The notes: generated by a model from the letters alone, not told the origin. A stretch of DNA of 42,278 nt from Pseudomonadota bacterium (GCA_963205265.1 CAUJJI010000062.1:1-42278); one strand, 5' to 3'; numbered from the stretch's first letter, positions 33,289-41,412 are shown. Translations and numbers: made by a program.

Positions 33289-34458
33289 TTATGCCGGCTT
33301 CTTGGGCAGCGCGATCTCGGCGCTGCCCGTCGCCATGATGGTTCCCTTCTGGTTCGCCATCTTGTGCCGCACGTGCACGAGGTGGCGGCCTTCATCATCG
33401 ATCGACTTGTCGACGACTTCGGCGGTCTGGACGGTGATGTCGCCGGTCAGGGCCGGGCCGCGATAGTTGGACACGCAGTGGACGACCATGCCGTGCTCGC
33501 CCGCCCAGCCGGCCAGGTAGTCGATCCCCCAGGCGCCCATCGAGGCGCCATAGCCGTAGCCGCGCGGCATGCCGATGCGCCGCGCCCAGGCGGGGAAGAG
33601 GTGCCCGCGCGAAGGCCCGTAATAGGCCCCGTCGGTGAGGAACGGATCGATCTTCAGCATGTCGGGATCGTTCTCGTGGATGCCCATGGCCTCGGAGAAG
33701 CCCATGCCGGCAAGGTCCTGCTTGCGCAGGTTCATCGTACCCCAGTTGTTGACGAGATAGGCGCGCCATTCGGTGGCGAAGCTGGCGATCGAATGCGGGC
33801 CGAAGACGCGCTCGGGCAAGTCGTCGCCGACCTGCACGTCGTCCCACCAGCGCTCCCGGTGGCCGAGGTCGTGCATCATCTGGACCCAGCCGAAGCGGCG
33901 CTTCTCGATCGCCGCGAATTCCTCGTCGGTCCAGACGGTTTCCTCGAACTCCTCGGTGTTCACCGTCTCGCCGCCGGCTTCGGCGAGATAGCGAATCGAA
34001 GTCGAGCGCTGCTTGAGGATCAGCTCGCCGTTCTGGTTGGTGAAATTGTTGTCGCCGCGCTGGAAGCAGGTCGGGCCGGCGAACTTGGTTTCCTTGACGA
34101 CGTAGTCGAAGGGAATGCGCTCGTTGCTGATGATGTCGCCGGGCTGGACGCGCGGGCCGTAGAACCAGTGCTCGTCGCCGCCGAACAGCAGGTGCGAATT
34201 GGGGATGTTGCCGACGCAGGCCGGCGCGGCGCCGTGGCCGTCGTCGGTGGCGATGCAGAAGCTCTGCGGCGCGACGATCTTGCCCCAGCGGCTGGCGGCG
34301 GCGAAATCGGGATCGTAGTGCAGCAGGTTGGGATAGTGCATCGCATGCACCCAGCGCCGGATGTCGTTGGTGGCGATCGGCTCGCGCAGGGTCGAGGAGT
34401 CGACCGGCTTGCCGAGGTACTGGTCGATGTCCGAGGTATCGAGTGTCTGTGCGGTCAT
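33289..34458 (-). CDS. FAS1-like/MaoC dehydratase-type protein
   Basis: A 389-residue paralog of the gene downstream, with the same blocks in the same order: DIRRWVHAMHYPNLLHYDP, FGGDEHWFYGPRVQPGDIISNERIPFDYVV, WVQMMHDLGHRERWWDDVQVGDDLPERVFGPHSIASFATEW, DGAYYGPSRGHLFP and GYGASMGAWGIDYLAGWAGEHGM. The family hydrates or dehydrates acyl-CoA thioesters; the pair may form a heteromer, which is an inference. The two genes are 16 bases apart and likely one operon. The ATG at 34458 is chosen over the upstream frame to 34575, which is not conserved in the paralog. Its promoter lies in the 191-base gap to the divergent flavin oxidoreductase. Confidence 0.88.
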   Translation of the reverse strand: MTAQTLDTSDIDQYLGKPVDSSTLREPIATNDIRRWVHAMHYPNLLHYDPDFAAASRWGKIVAPQSFCIATDDGHGAAPACVGNIPNSHLLFGGDEHWFYGPRVQPGDIISNERIPFDYVVKETKFAGPTCFQRGDNNFTNQNGELILKQRSTSIRYLAEAGGETVNTEEFEETVWTDEEFAAIEKRRFGWVQMMHDLGHRERWWDDVQVGDDLPERVFGPHSIASFATEWRAYLVNNWGTMNLRKQDLAGMGFSEAMGIHENDPDMLKIDPFLTDGAYYGPSRGHLFPAWARRIGMPRGYGYGASMGAWGIDYLAGWAGEHGMVVHCVSNYRGPALTGDITVQTAEVVDKSIDDEGRHLVHVRHKMANQKGTIMATGSAEIALPKKPA

Positions 34459-34551
34459 CGGCGCGTTCCTTTCCCTGATTTGCCGGCGGCCGTCTGCCGC
34501 CGTGCCCTGCCTTTCGCCCTGCCTGCCGCCGGGCGCGCTAATCAACGCCAT

Positions 34552-34565
34552 TGTACAGTTGTTCA
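34552..34565. promoter_or_regulatory. Operator-like palindrome TGTACA-GT-TGTTCA
   Basis: TGTACAGTTGTTCA has two near-perfect inverted half sites (TGNACA and TGTNCA, two-base spacer). It lies mid-way in the divergent promoter region, 94 bases from the dehydratase start and 85 bases from the flavin oxidoreductase start. TetR- or GntR-type repressors bind such sites; the regulator is not in the window. Confidence 0.45.
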
Positions 34566-34621
34566 GCAAAGGCAACTCCCCTCTTGCCCCTCGACACCCG
34601 GCGGAGGCACGATTATGGCGA

Positions 34622-34639
34622 TTTAATCGCTTGATTAAA
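34622..34639. promoter_or_regulatory. Operator-like palindrome TTTAATC-GCTT-GATTAAA
   Basis: TTTAATCGCTTGATTAAA is a perfect inverted repeat with 7-base arms and a 4-base spacer. It ends 10 bases before the ATG of the flavin oxidoreductase gene (34650), where a bound repressor would block initiation. A TetR-family operator is the most likely reading, by form only. It differs in sequence from the palindrome at 34552. Confidence 0.6.
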
Positions 34640-34649
34640 CGGACCGCAG

Positions 34650-35630
34650 ATGCCCCTTCCCCGCCCTTTCCAGCACCTGAGACTGCCCGTCATCGCCGCA
34701 CCGATGTTCATCGTGTCCACGCCCGAACTGGTGATCGCCCAGTGCCAGGCGGGGATCGTCGGCAGCATCCCCGCGCTCAATGCCCGGCCCGCGGCGCTGC
34801 TCGACGAATGGCTGGAGCGGATCACGCGCGCGCTTGCCGATCACGACCGCGCCCACCCCGAAGCGCCGGCCGCGCCTTTCGCGATCAACCTGATCGTCCA
34901 CAAGACCAATAGCCGCCTCGATGAGGATCTCGCCGCCTGCGCCCGGTGGAAAGTGCCGATCGTCATCACCTCGCTCGGCGCGCGCGAGGACGTGAACCGC
35001 GCGGTGCACGACTGGGGCGGACTGGTTCTGCACGACGTGATCGACGATACGTTCGCGCGCAAGGCGATCGACAAGGGCGCCGACGGGCTGATCGCGGTGG
35101 CGGCCGGCGCGGGCGGCCATGCCGGCTCGCTCTCGCCCTTCGCGCTGGTGCAGGAGATCCGCGAGTGGTTCGACGGCTGGCTGGCCCTATCGGGCGCGAT
35201 CGCCTGCGGCCGTTCGATCCTCGCTGCCCAGGCCATGGGCGCCGACTTCGCCTATGTCGGCAGCCCCTGGATCGCCACTCACGAAGCCAACGCGCCCGAG
35301 GCCTACAAGCAGGCGATCGTCGCCGGCCGGGCAAGCGACATCGTCTACAGCAACCTGTTCACCGGTGTGCACGGCAACTACCTGCGCGGCTCGATCGCGG
35401 CGGCGGGGCTCGATCCCGACAACCTGCCCCACAGCGATCCCAGCAAGATGGACTTCGGCGCCGGCAGCCTGACCGCGGCCAAGGCCTGGAAGGACATCTG
35501 GGGATCGGGCCAGGGGATCGGCGCGGTCAAGGCGGTGGAAAGCGTCGCCGACCGGGTCGCCCGGCTGCGGCAGCAATATGCCGATGCCCAGGGCGAGCTT
35601 GCCGCGCGGGCCCGGCTCTACATCAGCTGA
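34650..35630 (+). CDS. Nitronate monooxygenase-like FMN-dependent oxidoreductase
   Basis: A 326-residue TIM-barrel flavoprotein of the nitronate monooxygenase (2-nitropropane dioxygenase) family. Visible parts include LPVIAAPMFIVSTPELVIAQCQAGIVGSIPALNARP at the start, ALFAINLIVHKTNSR, and the FMN-phosphate region GADGLIAVAAGAGGHAGSLSPFALV followed by GAIACGRSILAAQAMGADFAYVGSPWIAT. Members oxidise nitronates or act as NADH:quinone reductases, so the substrate is open. The ATG at 34650 fits the conserved N terminus MPLPRPFQHLRLPVIAAPM. It is divergent from the dehydratase pair and carries the palindrome at 34622 just upstream, so it is probably repressed together with or opposite to them. Confidence 0.9.
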   Translation: MPLPRPFQHLRLPVIAAPMFIVSTPELVIAQCQAGIVGSIPALNARPAALLDEWLERITRALADHDRAHPEAPAAPFAINLIVHKTNSRLDEDLAACARWKVPIVITSLGAREDVNRAVHDWGGLVLHDVIDDTFARKAIDKGADGLIAVAAGAGGHAGSLSPFALVQEIREWFDGWLALSGAIACGRSILAAQAMGADFAYVGSPWIATHEANAPEAYKQAIVAGRASDIVYSNLFTGVHGNYLRGSIAAAGLDPDNLPHSDPSKMDFGAGSLTAAKAWKDIWGSGQGIGAVKAVESVADRVARLRQQYADAQGELAARARLYIS

Positions 35631-36430
35631 CCGGCTCGCGCGAGGCCCTGCCCGGCCCGCCAGACCCGGATCAGCCTGCGGTCGTGGGTGGGTTCGGCCA
35701 GGATCGTCTCGCCGGCGGCGCCCTGCAATTCGCACAGCCGGTCGAGCGGGCCGTGGCGCACGACGTAGTCGATCACGCGCACGGCCAGCTTGACCTTCTC
35801 CGCCGTCGGCACTTCTGCCGGCATCTCGACGACGACTTCCTGGCCGGCGAAGAAAGCCAGCCCGCTGCTGACGACCCTGCCCGCCTCATCGGGTTCGACG
35901 GCAGCCAGCCCCAGCGCCGGGAAGCCCCCGCCGGCAAGCCAGTTCACCGCGATCCGGCTGAAATAGTCCGGCTCCATCCAGCAGCCCGCCGGGTTCCAGC
36001 ACACTGCCGAGACCGGCAACGGCAGCGCCAGTCCGGCGGCGATGCCGATCATGGTGCGAACCAGCGGCACCATCGCCCGGCCACCGGCGATGTGCGCGCC
36101 CGGCAACAGGGTTATCGCCTCGCAGCCGCCGGCAATGCCCGCGCGCGCGAAGCCGAAGGCATGCGCCAGCGGCGGCAGCGCCTCGCCCGGGCCCGGAGCC
36201 AGGCCGGCAAGCTCGAAAGCCAGGCCGCCGGCGAGCAGTTCCAGCCGGCCGTCGTCGCTGCGGCAGCCGATGGCGACGCGCTGGCGCGAAACCCCATCCG
36301 CGGCGAGCAGCCGCTCGACCTCGTCGGCGCCCGGCCTCTTCCCGGCGGCGAACAACAGCGACAACCCCGCCGCCGGCGCCGACACATGGCGCCCCCGCAC
36401 GAGATCGGTTGATAGGCCAGCAGCTTGCAT
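35618..36430 (-). CDS. Hypothetical protein, 270 residues
   Basis: A 270-residue protein without signal peptide or clear motif. It is rich in Gly, Ala and Leu, with strand-helix patterns such as GGCEAITLLPGAHIAGGRAM, VRTMIGIAAGLALPLPVSAVCWNPAGCWMEPDYF and a C-terminal RLCELQGAAGETILAEPTHD. I do not recognise the family. It overlaps the flavin oxidoreductase gene by 13 bases, tail to tail. It follows the flavodoxin-like gene after 44 bases on the same strand and may be its co-transcribed partner. Confidence 0.75.
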   Translation of the reverse strand: MQAAGLSTDLVRGRHVSAPAAGLSLLFAAGKRPGADEVERLLAADGVSRQRVAIGCRSDDGRLELLAGGLAFELAGLAPGPGEALPPLAHAFGFARAGIAGGCEAITLLPGAHIAGGRAMVPLVRTMIGIAAGLALPLPVSAVCWNPAGCWMEPDYFSRIAVNWLAGGGFPALGLAAVEPDEAGRVVSSGLAFFAGQEVVVEMPAEVPTAEKVKLAVRVIDYVVRHGPLDRLCELQGAAGETILAEPTHDRRLIRVWRAGQGLARAGQLM

Positions 36431-36474
36431 CGTCGTACCCCCGCCTGCAGAGAATGATCCGTATCGGACCAGTC

Positions 36475-36948
36475 TCAGAATATGCCGAGGCGCAAGCCCT
36501 CGCCAAGCGCCGCCCCCAGCTCACGACAGCGATGCAGGTCGTTGGGAGCAAGGGCTTTTTCGGCCAGGATCGCCTCGGGCGTCTGTGCGCCGAGGTTGAT
36601 TATCATCGGTTCCGCGACCCGACGCAAGCGCCAGCCGGTGACGATCCGGTCGATCTGCGCCTGCGCGCCCCGACCGTCTGAGCCGGCGGCGACGGCGGTC
36701 GCATAGGCCCGCCCCTCGACCCGGCCGAGCAGCGGGTAATAGCAGCGGTCGAACATCTCCTTCATCATGCCGGTCATGCTCCCCAGGTTTTCCGGGCAGA
36801 CGAAGAGATAGGCCGCGGCGGCAAGCAGCGCGTCGGGCGTCGCCTCGGCGGCGGGAAGCAACGCGGCGACATCGCCGGCGCCTTCGCACGCGGCCTGCGC
36901 CATCGCTCGCGCCGCGCCGGTGCGGCTATGCCAGACGATCGCGAGCAA
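36475..36948 (-). CDS. Flavodoxin-like (WrbA/FMN reductase-type) protein
   Basis: A 157-residue flavodoxin-fold protein. The N-terminal phosphate-binding loop is WHSRTGAARAMAQAA, binding FMN phosphate. Further conserved positions are FVCPENLGSMTGMMKEMFDRCYYPLLGR near residue 50, GRAYATAVAAGSDGRGAQAQ, and WRLRRVAEPMIIN. Such proteins are FMN-dependent reductases, often of quinones or metals; the substrate is unknown. It starts three bases after the stop of the secreted Gly/Met-rich protein, so the two are almost certainly co-transcribed. Confidence 0.88.
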   Translation of the reverse strand: MLAIVWHSRTGAARAMAQAACEGAGDVAALLPAAEATPDALLAAAAYLFVCPENLGSMTGMMKEMFDRCYYPLLGRVEGRAYATAVAAGSDGRGAQAQIDRIVTGWRLRRVAEPMIINLGAQTPEAILAEKALAPNDLHRCRELGAALGEGLRLGIF

Positions 36949-36951
36949 GCG

Positions 36952-38154
36952 TCAGCAGCCTCCGCCGCCGCCGCCCATCATGCCGCCCAGCATTCCGCCC
37001 AGGCCGCCACGCGGGCGGCACTCCTGCTGCTGGCCCTGGCTGCCCTCGGCGCCCATCGACATGCCGGGCATCTGCATCCAGCTGGTCGACGAACGGTGGC
37101 GGATGCGCGCCGTCCATTCCAGGTTCCACGCCGCCCTGGGATCGGCCGGGCGCGGCGGATAGGAAAAGGCTTCCTCCGGCCCATAGGCGGTCAGCGTGCC
37201 GAAGCGGAAATCGGGCCCGTCGCGCTTCACTTCGGCCGGCACGATGCAGCTCGTCGTCGCCGGGGCCATGACCGTGCGGTCGCGGATCAGCGCGGCGACC
37301 TGCGACGGCGAGATCCAGTCGCCCAGTCCGCCGCCGAACTGGCGCGTGCTGCTGCTCGACCACATCACCATGTCGCCCATCTCACCGCCCGGGCCCTGCT
37401 TGCCGCCGAAGACGACGGCGAGGTAGCCGGTGGCCCCGGGAATGCCGGTCCAGCGCAGGATCGTCGCGCCGCTCGGCATGCTGGTGTTCCGGACCGAGAG
37501 CGGCGCCATGAAATCCTTGGTCAGAGTGAAGGAGATCTCCGGCGAATAGTTGCCGGCGATGCGATGCGGCCCCGGCAGGGCGCTGTCGGCCTTCACGAAC
37601 TTGCCGTCCTCGGCCGGCCAGCGGCCGAACGTGCGGCTGTTCTGCAAGGTCGGCCCCCAGTCGCGCAGGATCGTCGAGCTCCACAGGCCTTGCGGCATCT
37701 GCCCCGCGGCGAGGCGCGAGAAATCGATGACGACCGGCTGTCCCTTCGGCGCATGCTCGCCGCAGCCCCAGTAGATCAGCAGGCGCCCCTTCGGCTTCTG
37801 CGGCATCTCCTCGGGCACCTTCTCCTCGCGCGGAGTCACCAGCGCGACCGACTTGCCCAGCCTGGCGCTGGGCGGCATGAAATGATCGGCCTTGGGACTC
37901 CCCTTGGCCGGGCTGCTGGAGGAACCGAGGCGGAGATAGAGCTCGTGCTGGACACTGTTGCCGCGGCCGCCGCCGAACATCATGCCCATCGCCCCGCCCG
38001 CGCCCATCGCGCCCATGCCCGAGATCGTCCCGGCCCGCATGTCGTAGCGGGCGATCGGCCCGCTCGCCGGCTTGGTCTGGGCGGCAAGCTGGGCGACTGT
38101 GGATAAAGCAATCCCGCAAGCGGCAGCGATGACGAGCGAACGACGCTTGGGCAT
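36952..38154 (-). CDS. Secreted protein with Gly/Met-rich ends, unknown function
   Basis: A 400-residue protein with a signal peptide (MPKRRSLVIAAACGIALSTVAQLAAQ), so exported. A Gly/Met-rich segment (GTISGMGAMGAGGAMGMMFGGGRGN) lies after the signal, and the C terminus is another (GGLGGMLGGMMGGGGGGC, ending in Cys). The middle contains predicted beta-structure with ELYLRLGSSSSP, LLIYWGCGEHAP, GATILRWTGIPGATGYLAVVFGG and the metal-like CIVPAEVKRDGPDF. The family is not recognised. A second ATG frame extends upstream to 38214 but lies outside the signal peptide, so 38154 is chosen. recJ is divergent from it. Confidence 0.8.
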   Translation of the reverse strand: MPKRRSLVIAAACGIALSTVAQLAAQTKPASGPIARYDMRAGTISGMGAMGAGGAMGMMFGGGRGNSVQHELYLRLGSSSSPAKGSPKADHFMPPSARLGKSVALVTPREEKVPEEMPQKPKGRLLIYWGCGEHAPKGQPVVIDFSRLAAGQMPQGLWSSTILRDWGPTLQNSRTFGRWPAEDGKFVKADSALPGPHRIAGNYSPEISFTLTKDFMAPLSVRNTSMPSGATILRWTGIPGATGYLAVVFGGKQGPGGEMGDMVMWSSSSTRQFGGGLGDWISPSQVAALIRDRTVMAPATTSCIVPAEVKRDGPDFRFGTLTAYGPEEAFSYPPRPADPRAAWNLEWTARIRHRSSTSWMQMPGMSMGAEGSQGQQQECRPRGGLGGMLGGMMGGGGGGC

Positions 38155-38267
38155 GGCGATTCTCCTCCTGTTTGTCGCCACATAGCGACAGATTCGCAGG
38201 CAGATTGCAATCACTCGCTGCCCGCCGAGGCCTTTGCCGGGGGGAGCGGATCGGCTAGCGCGGTGGA

Positions 38268-40055
38268 ATGACTTCGCGACCGGCGCTCACATTCGGCATC
38301 GAACGATCGCTCAGCGGCAAAAGCTGGCGCTGGCGCGGCGGCAACATGGACCTGGGCGAAGACCTTGCCGACCTGGGAGAAGACATCGTCACCCAGCTCC
38401 TGCTGTCGCGCGGCGTCCCGCGTGACGACGTCGATCGCCACCGCACGCCGTCGCTGCGCGCATTCCTGCCCGACCCCTCGCAGTTCAGAGACATGGATGC
38501 TGCGGCGGAGCGCCTGGCCCAGGCCGTCCTCACCGGCGAGACGATCACCGTCTACGGCGACTACGACGTCGACGGCGCGACCAGCGCCGCGCTGCTGATC
38601 CGGCTGATCCGCCTGCTCGGCCACGATGCCCGCTACTACATCCCCGACCGGCTGCTGGAAGGCTATGGGCCGTCGGGCGAAGCGCTGGTCCGCCTGGCCG
38701 GCGAAGGCAGCAGCCTGATCGTCACGGTGGACTGCGGCGCCATGGCGCACGATGCCCTGGCGATGGCCCATGCCGCCGGCGTCGACGTCATCGTCGTCGA
38801 TCACCACAAGTGTTCGTCCGACCTTCCCAGGGCGGTGGCTCTGGTCAATCCCAACCGGCTGGACGAGGGCGAGACCGGCGCCGCGCACGGCCACCTCGCC
38901 GCCGTCGGGGTCGCCTTCCTCCTCGCCGTGGCGACCGTCCGGGCGCTGCGGCATCGCAACTACTTCGAAACCCGCCGGGAGCCGGACCTGTTCAGCCTGC
39001 TCGACCTCGTCGCGCTGGGCACGGTCGCCGACGTCGCGTCGCTGCACGGGTTGAACCGGGCCATGGTCGCCCAAGGCCTGAAAGTCATGGCGCGCCGCGA
39101 CAACATCGGCATGTCGGCGCTGATCGATGCGAGCAGGCTTAGCCGCTCGCCCACCTGCAGCGACCTCGGATTCGCGCTCGGCCCGCGCATCAACGCCGGC
39201 GGGCGGGTCGGCGAATCGACGCTCGGCGTCCGCCTGCTGACCACCGAGGATCGCGACGAGGCGCGGGCCATCGCCGAACAGCTGTCCCAGCTGAACGAGG
39301 AACGCCGCGCGATCGAGGCCGCGGTCCAGGAAGCCGCCGAGGCGCAGATCGACGCCCAGCACAACCGCGCCGTTCTGGTGCTCGCCGGCCGCGGCTGGCA
39401 TCCCGGCGTGATCGGCATCGTCGCCGGACGGATCAAGGAGAAGACCGGCAAGCCCGCGGTGATCGTCGCGCTGGACGCGGACGAGGCCGGCCACGGCAAG
39501 GGCTCCGGCAGATCGATCGCCGGCGTCGATCTCGGCGCGGCGATCATCGCCGCGCGGGAGGCCGGGCTGCTCGTCGCCGGCGGCGGGCACGCCATGGCGG
39601 CCGGCTTGACTGTCGCCCCGGGCAAGCTCGACCACCTGGCGGACTGGCTCGACGAGCGGCTCGCCGCGGCCGTCACCGCAGCGATGTCGCGGCAGTCCTT
39701 GCTGCTGGACCTGGCGCTGGCCCCGGGCGGATTGACTCCCGATCTCGTCGATACCCTGGAAAGCGCGGGTCCCTTCGGCCTCGGCTGGCCCGGCCCCCGG
39801 GTCGCGGTCGGTCCGCTGCGGCTCGTCAAGGCGGACACGGTGGGCAGCAACCACGTCCGCCTGATCGTGCGCGGCGACGACGGCGCCCGGTTCAAGGCCA
39901 TCGCCTTTCGCGCCGCCGAAAGCGAACTGGGCCAGACCCTGCTCCACGGCGTCCACGATCGCCGCATCTGGCTGGCCGGCCGCGCCCGGATCGACGACTG
40001 GGGAAGCCGGCCGCAAGCCGAACTGCACATCGACGATGCCGCCTGGGTCGATTGA
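38268..40055 (+). CDS. recJ: Single-stranded-DNA-specific exonuclease RecJ
   Basis: RecJ degrades single-stranded DNA 5' to 3' in recombination and mismatch repair. The 595 residues are typical. The DHH phosphoesterase motifs are visible: YGDYDVDGATSAAL at 96-109, TVDCGA and DVIVVDHHKCSS near residue 176, LGTVADVASLHGLNR, and the DHHA1 domain with GRGWHPGVIGIVAGRI near residue 375, GSGRSIAGVDLGAAI and GGGHAMAAGLTV. The OB-like C-terminal domain contains PFGLGWPGPRVAVGPL. Start MTSRPALTFGIERSLSGKSW is conserved. Two tRNA genes follow after 79 bases. Confidence 0.98.
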   Translation: MTSRPALTFGIERSLSGKSWRWRGGNMDLGEDLADLGEDIVTQLLLSRGVPRDDVDRHRTPSLRAFLPDPSQFRDMDAAAERLAQAVLTGETITVYGDYDVDGATSAALLIRLIRLLGHDARYYIPDRLLEGYGPSGEALVRLAGEGSSLIVTVDCGAMAHDALAMAHAAGVDVIVVDHHKCSSDLPRAVALVNPNRLDEGETGAAHGHLAAVGVAFLLAVATVRALRHRNYFETRREPDLFSLLDLVALGTVADVASLHGLNRAMVAQGLKVMARRDNIGMSALIDASRLSRSPTCSDLGFALGPRINAGGRVGESTLGVRLLTTEDRDEARAIAEQLSQLNEERRAIEAAVQEAAEAQIDAQHNRAVLVLAGRGWHPGVIGIVAGRIKEKTGKPAVIVALDADEAGHGKGSGRSIAGVDLGAAIIAAREAGLLVAGGGHAMAAGLTVAPGKLDHLADWLDERLAAAVTAAMSRQSLLLDLALAPGGLTPDLVDTLESAGPFGLGWPGPRVAVGPLRLVKADTVGSNHVRLIVRGDDGARFKAIAFRAAESELGQTLLHGVHDRRIWLAGRARIDDWGSRPQAELHIDDAAWVD

Positions 40056-40076
40056 AATTTTGCGCGACAAGCGGGC

Positions 40077-40105
40077 TTGACCCTCCGCCCCGCCTTGCCT
40101 AAACG
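40077..40105 (+). promoter_or_regulatory. Promoter for the tRNA-Glu genes
   Basis: TTGACC at 40077-40082 and TAAACG at 40100-40105 are separated by 17 bases. Transcription would start near 40112, about 23 bases before the first tRNA at 40135. This is a good sigma-70 match. Confidence 0.6.
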
Positions 40106-40134
40106 CGCGGCCTGCCATCGGCGCTTGCCGGCAT

Positions 40135-40209
40135 GGCCCCTTCGTCTAGCGGTCAGGACGCGGCCCTTTCACGGCTGAAACACGGGTTCGATTCCCGTAG
40201 GGGTCACCA
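40135..40209 (+). tRNA. tRNA-Glu, anticodon UUC
   Basis: A 75-base cloverleaf with encoded CCA. Acceptor arms GGCCCCT and AGGGGTC pair, with discriminator A and CCA at 40207-40209. The anticodon loop CTTTCAC carries TTC. The T-loop region is GGGTTCGATTCCC, and the D-arm sequence TCTAGCGGTCAGGA is standard for Glu. Confidence 0.97.
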
Positions 40210-40262
40210 TCTCTCTCTTGCCTGCCTTGCCGGCGAAGGATAGGTTAATGCCGTTACCAAGT

Positions 40263-40337
40263 GGCCCCTTCGTCTAGCGGTCAGGACGCGGCCCTCTCAC
40301 GGCTGAAACACGGGTTCGATTCCCGTAGGGGTCACCA
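40263..40337 (+). tRNA. tRNA-Glu, anticodon CUC
   Basis: A second 75-base tRNA-Glu 53 bases after the first, with encoded CCA. It is identical to the first except at one base in the anticodon loop (CTCTCAC instead of CTTTCAC), changing UUC to CUC. Both appear to be transcribed together. Confidence 0.97.
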
Positions 40338-40593
40338 TCCGGCACCGGTAGGCTAGCCTTGCCAGGGCCCGCCGGCGATATCGCTGAGATCCGGCAATAG
40401 ACGCCGTAGAGAGCGGCGCTTGATGTCCGCAGTAATCTCATCCCGAGTTGTCAAAGCAGGGCCTTGTCCGGTCGCGCATAGCCTACGCGTCGGGCTCTCA
40501 AAGTCGGAAGGCAGCCCGTCGCGCACGGGTGCCTGTCCGGTTTTTCCGCAGTAATCGGATGACAGGGCAACCCGGCGTAGGCATTATTGCCGA
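40338..40593. other. Structured non-coding gap after the tRNA-Glu pair
   Basis: No gene is seen in these 256 bases. A 12-base direct repeat TCCGCAGTAATC occurs at 40426 and 40545. GCCTACGCGTCGGG (40481-40494) and CCCGGCGTAGGC (40571-40582) are imperfect inverted repeats enclosing about 80 bases. Within them lies a hairpin from AGGCA and CCCGT to ACGGG and TGCCT (40509-40534), followed by CCGGTTTTT, which could terminate the tRNA transcript. The repeats next to a tRNA are reminiscent of an integration scar, but no integrase or island is present. Confidence 0.5.
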
Positions 40594-41313
40594 ATGCTAT
40601 TCGACTTCTACGATCGCGTTCGGATCATCAGCCTGAAGCATCGCACCGATCGCCGGGCCGATATGCGCCGGCAGTTGGCAAAGGTCGGCAGGCTGAATGA
40701 CCCGAAGGTTTCCTTCTTCGATGCCATCTCCGCCGATGAGCCCGGCCTGTTTGCCAGCAAAGGTTGCCACGGCTGTTTTCTCAGCCATATGAACGTCCTG
40801 ATCGAGGCTGCTGCCGCGGGGGAATCGGTCCTGGTTCTCGAAGACGACTGCGACTTTGCCGTTCCCGCCGCGCTTGACGTCAAAGTTCCCGCAGATTGTG
40901 ACGTATATTGGGGCGGTTACGTCGCCAGCGATCCGTCGAACCCTCACGACAGCGATATCATCGGAGCGCACTGTGTCGGCTTCTCGGCGCGCGCCGCAGC
41001 GGCCTGCGCCGCCTACATGCAGACTTTCTTCGATCCGGATTTCGTGGGTGATCCTCGAGCTGCGTCGGAACCGGGCTACGACCCCAACAAGCGGCCCGTC
41101 TCGGACGGCGCCTATGTCTGGTTTCGCCGAGCCCATCCCGAAATGGTCACGGTCTTCGACCAGGTCGCCTATCAGCGCCCTTCGCGCACCGATATCGGCG
41201 ATCAAAGGTGGTTCGATCGCACGCCCATTCTGCGAGACCTTGCCGACATGGCCCGGCGTGCCAAGCACCGCATTCGACCAAGCACCCAGATGAAGAACGC
41301 CAGCTTCGACTAG
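40594..41313 (+). CDS. Glycosyltransferase family 25 protein
   Basis: A 239-residue protein that fits family 25 glycosyltransferases, which build lipooligosaccharide. The N-terminal RVRIISLKHRTDRRADMRRQL binds the nucleotide part; the DAIS motif is near residue 43, the GCFLSHMNVL block (Ser64-His65) is typical, and the metal-binding LEDDCDF is at residues 82-88. Later RVYWGGY and GYDPNKRPVSDGAYVWF fit the acceptor half. No membrane segment is present, so it would act at the inner face of the membrane. It stands alone, without other surface polysaccharide genes nearby, and the GC content of its flanks looks slightly lower than that of the neighbours, by eye. Confidence 0.85.
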   Translation: MLFDFYDRVRIISLKHRTDRRADMRRQLAKVGRLNDPKVSFFDAISADEPGLFASKGCHGCFLSHMNVLIEAAAAGESVLVLEDDCDFAVPAALDVKVPADCDVYWGGYVASDPSNPHDSDIIGAHCVGFSARAAAACAAYMQTFFDPDFVGDPRAASEPGYDPNKRPVSDGAYVWFRRAHPEMVTVFDQVAYQRPSRTDIGDQRWFDRTPILRDLADMARRAKHRIRPSTQMKNASFD

Positions 41314-41412
41314 CTGCCGGCGTTCGGACATGTGAAGTTCCGCGGGTCCGCCCGGCGGCGGGGTTGGAGCAGCGCATTCCCGATAGGACTTTGCTTTTGC
41401 GGCCAGTCGTCG

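Noticed and set aside
40338..40593. Integration site or genomic island boundary at the tRNA-Glu pair
   Set aside because: No integrase, no repeated tRNA 3' end and no foreign gene block is present, so only the repeats themselves are reported.
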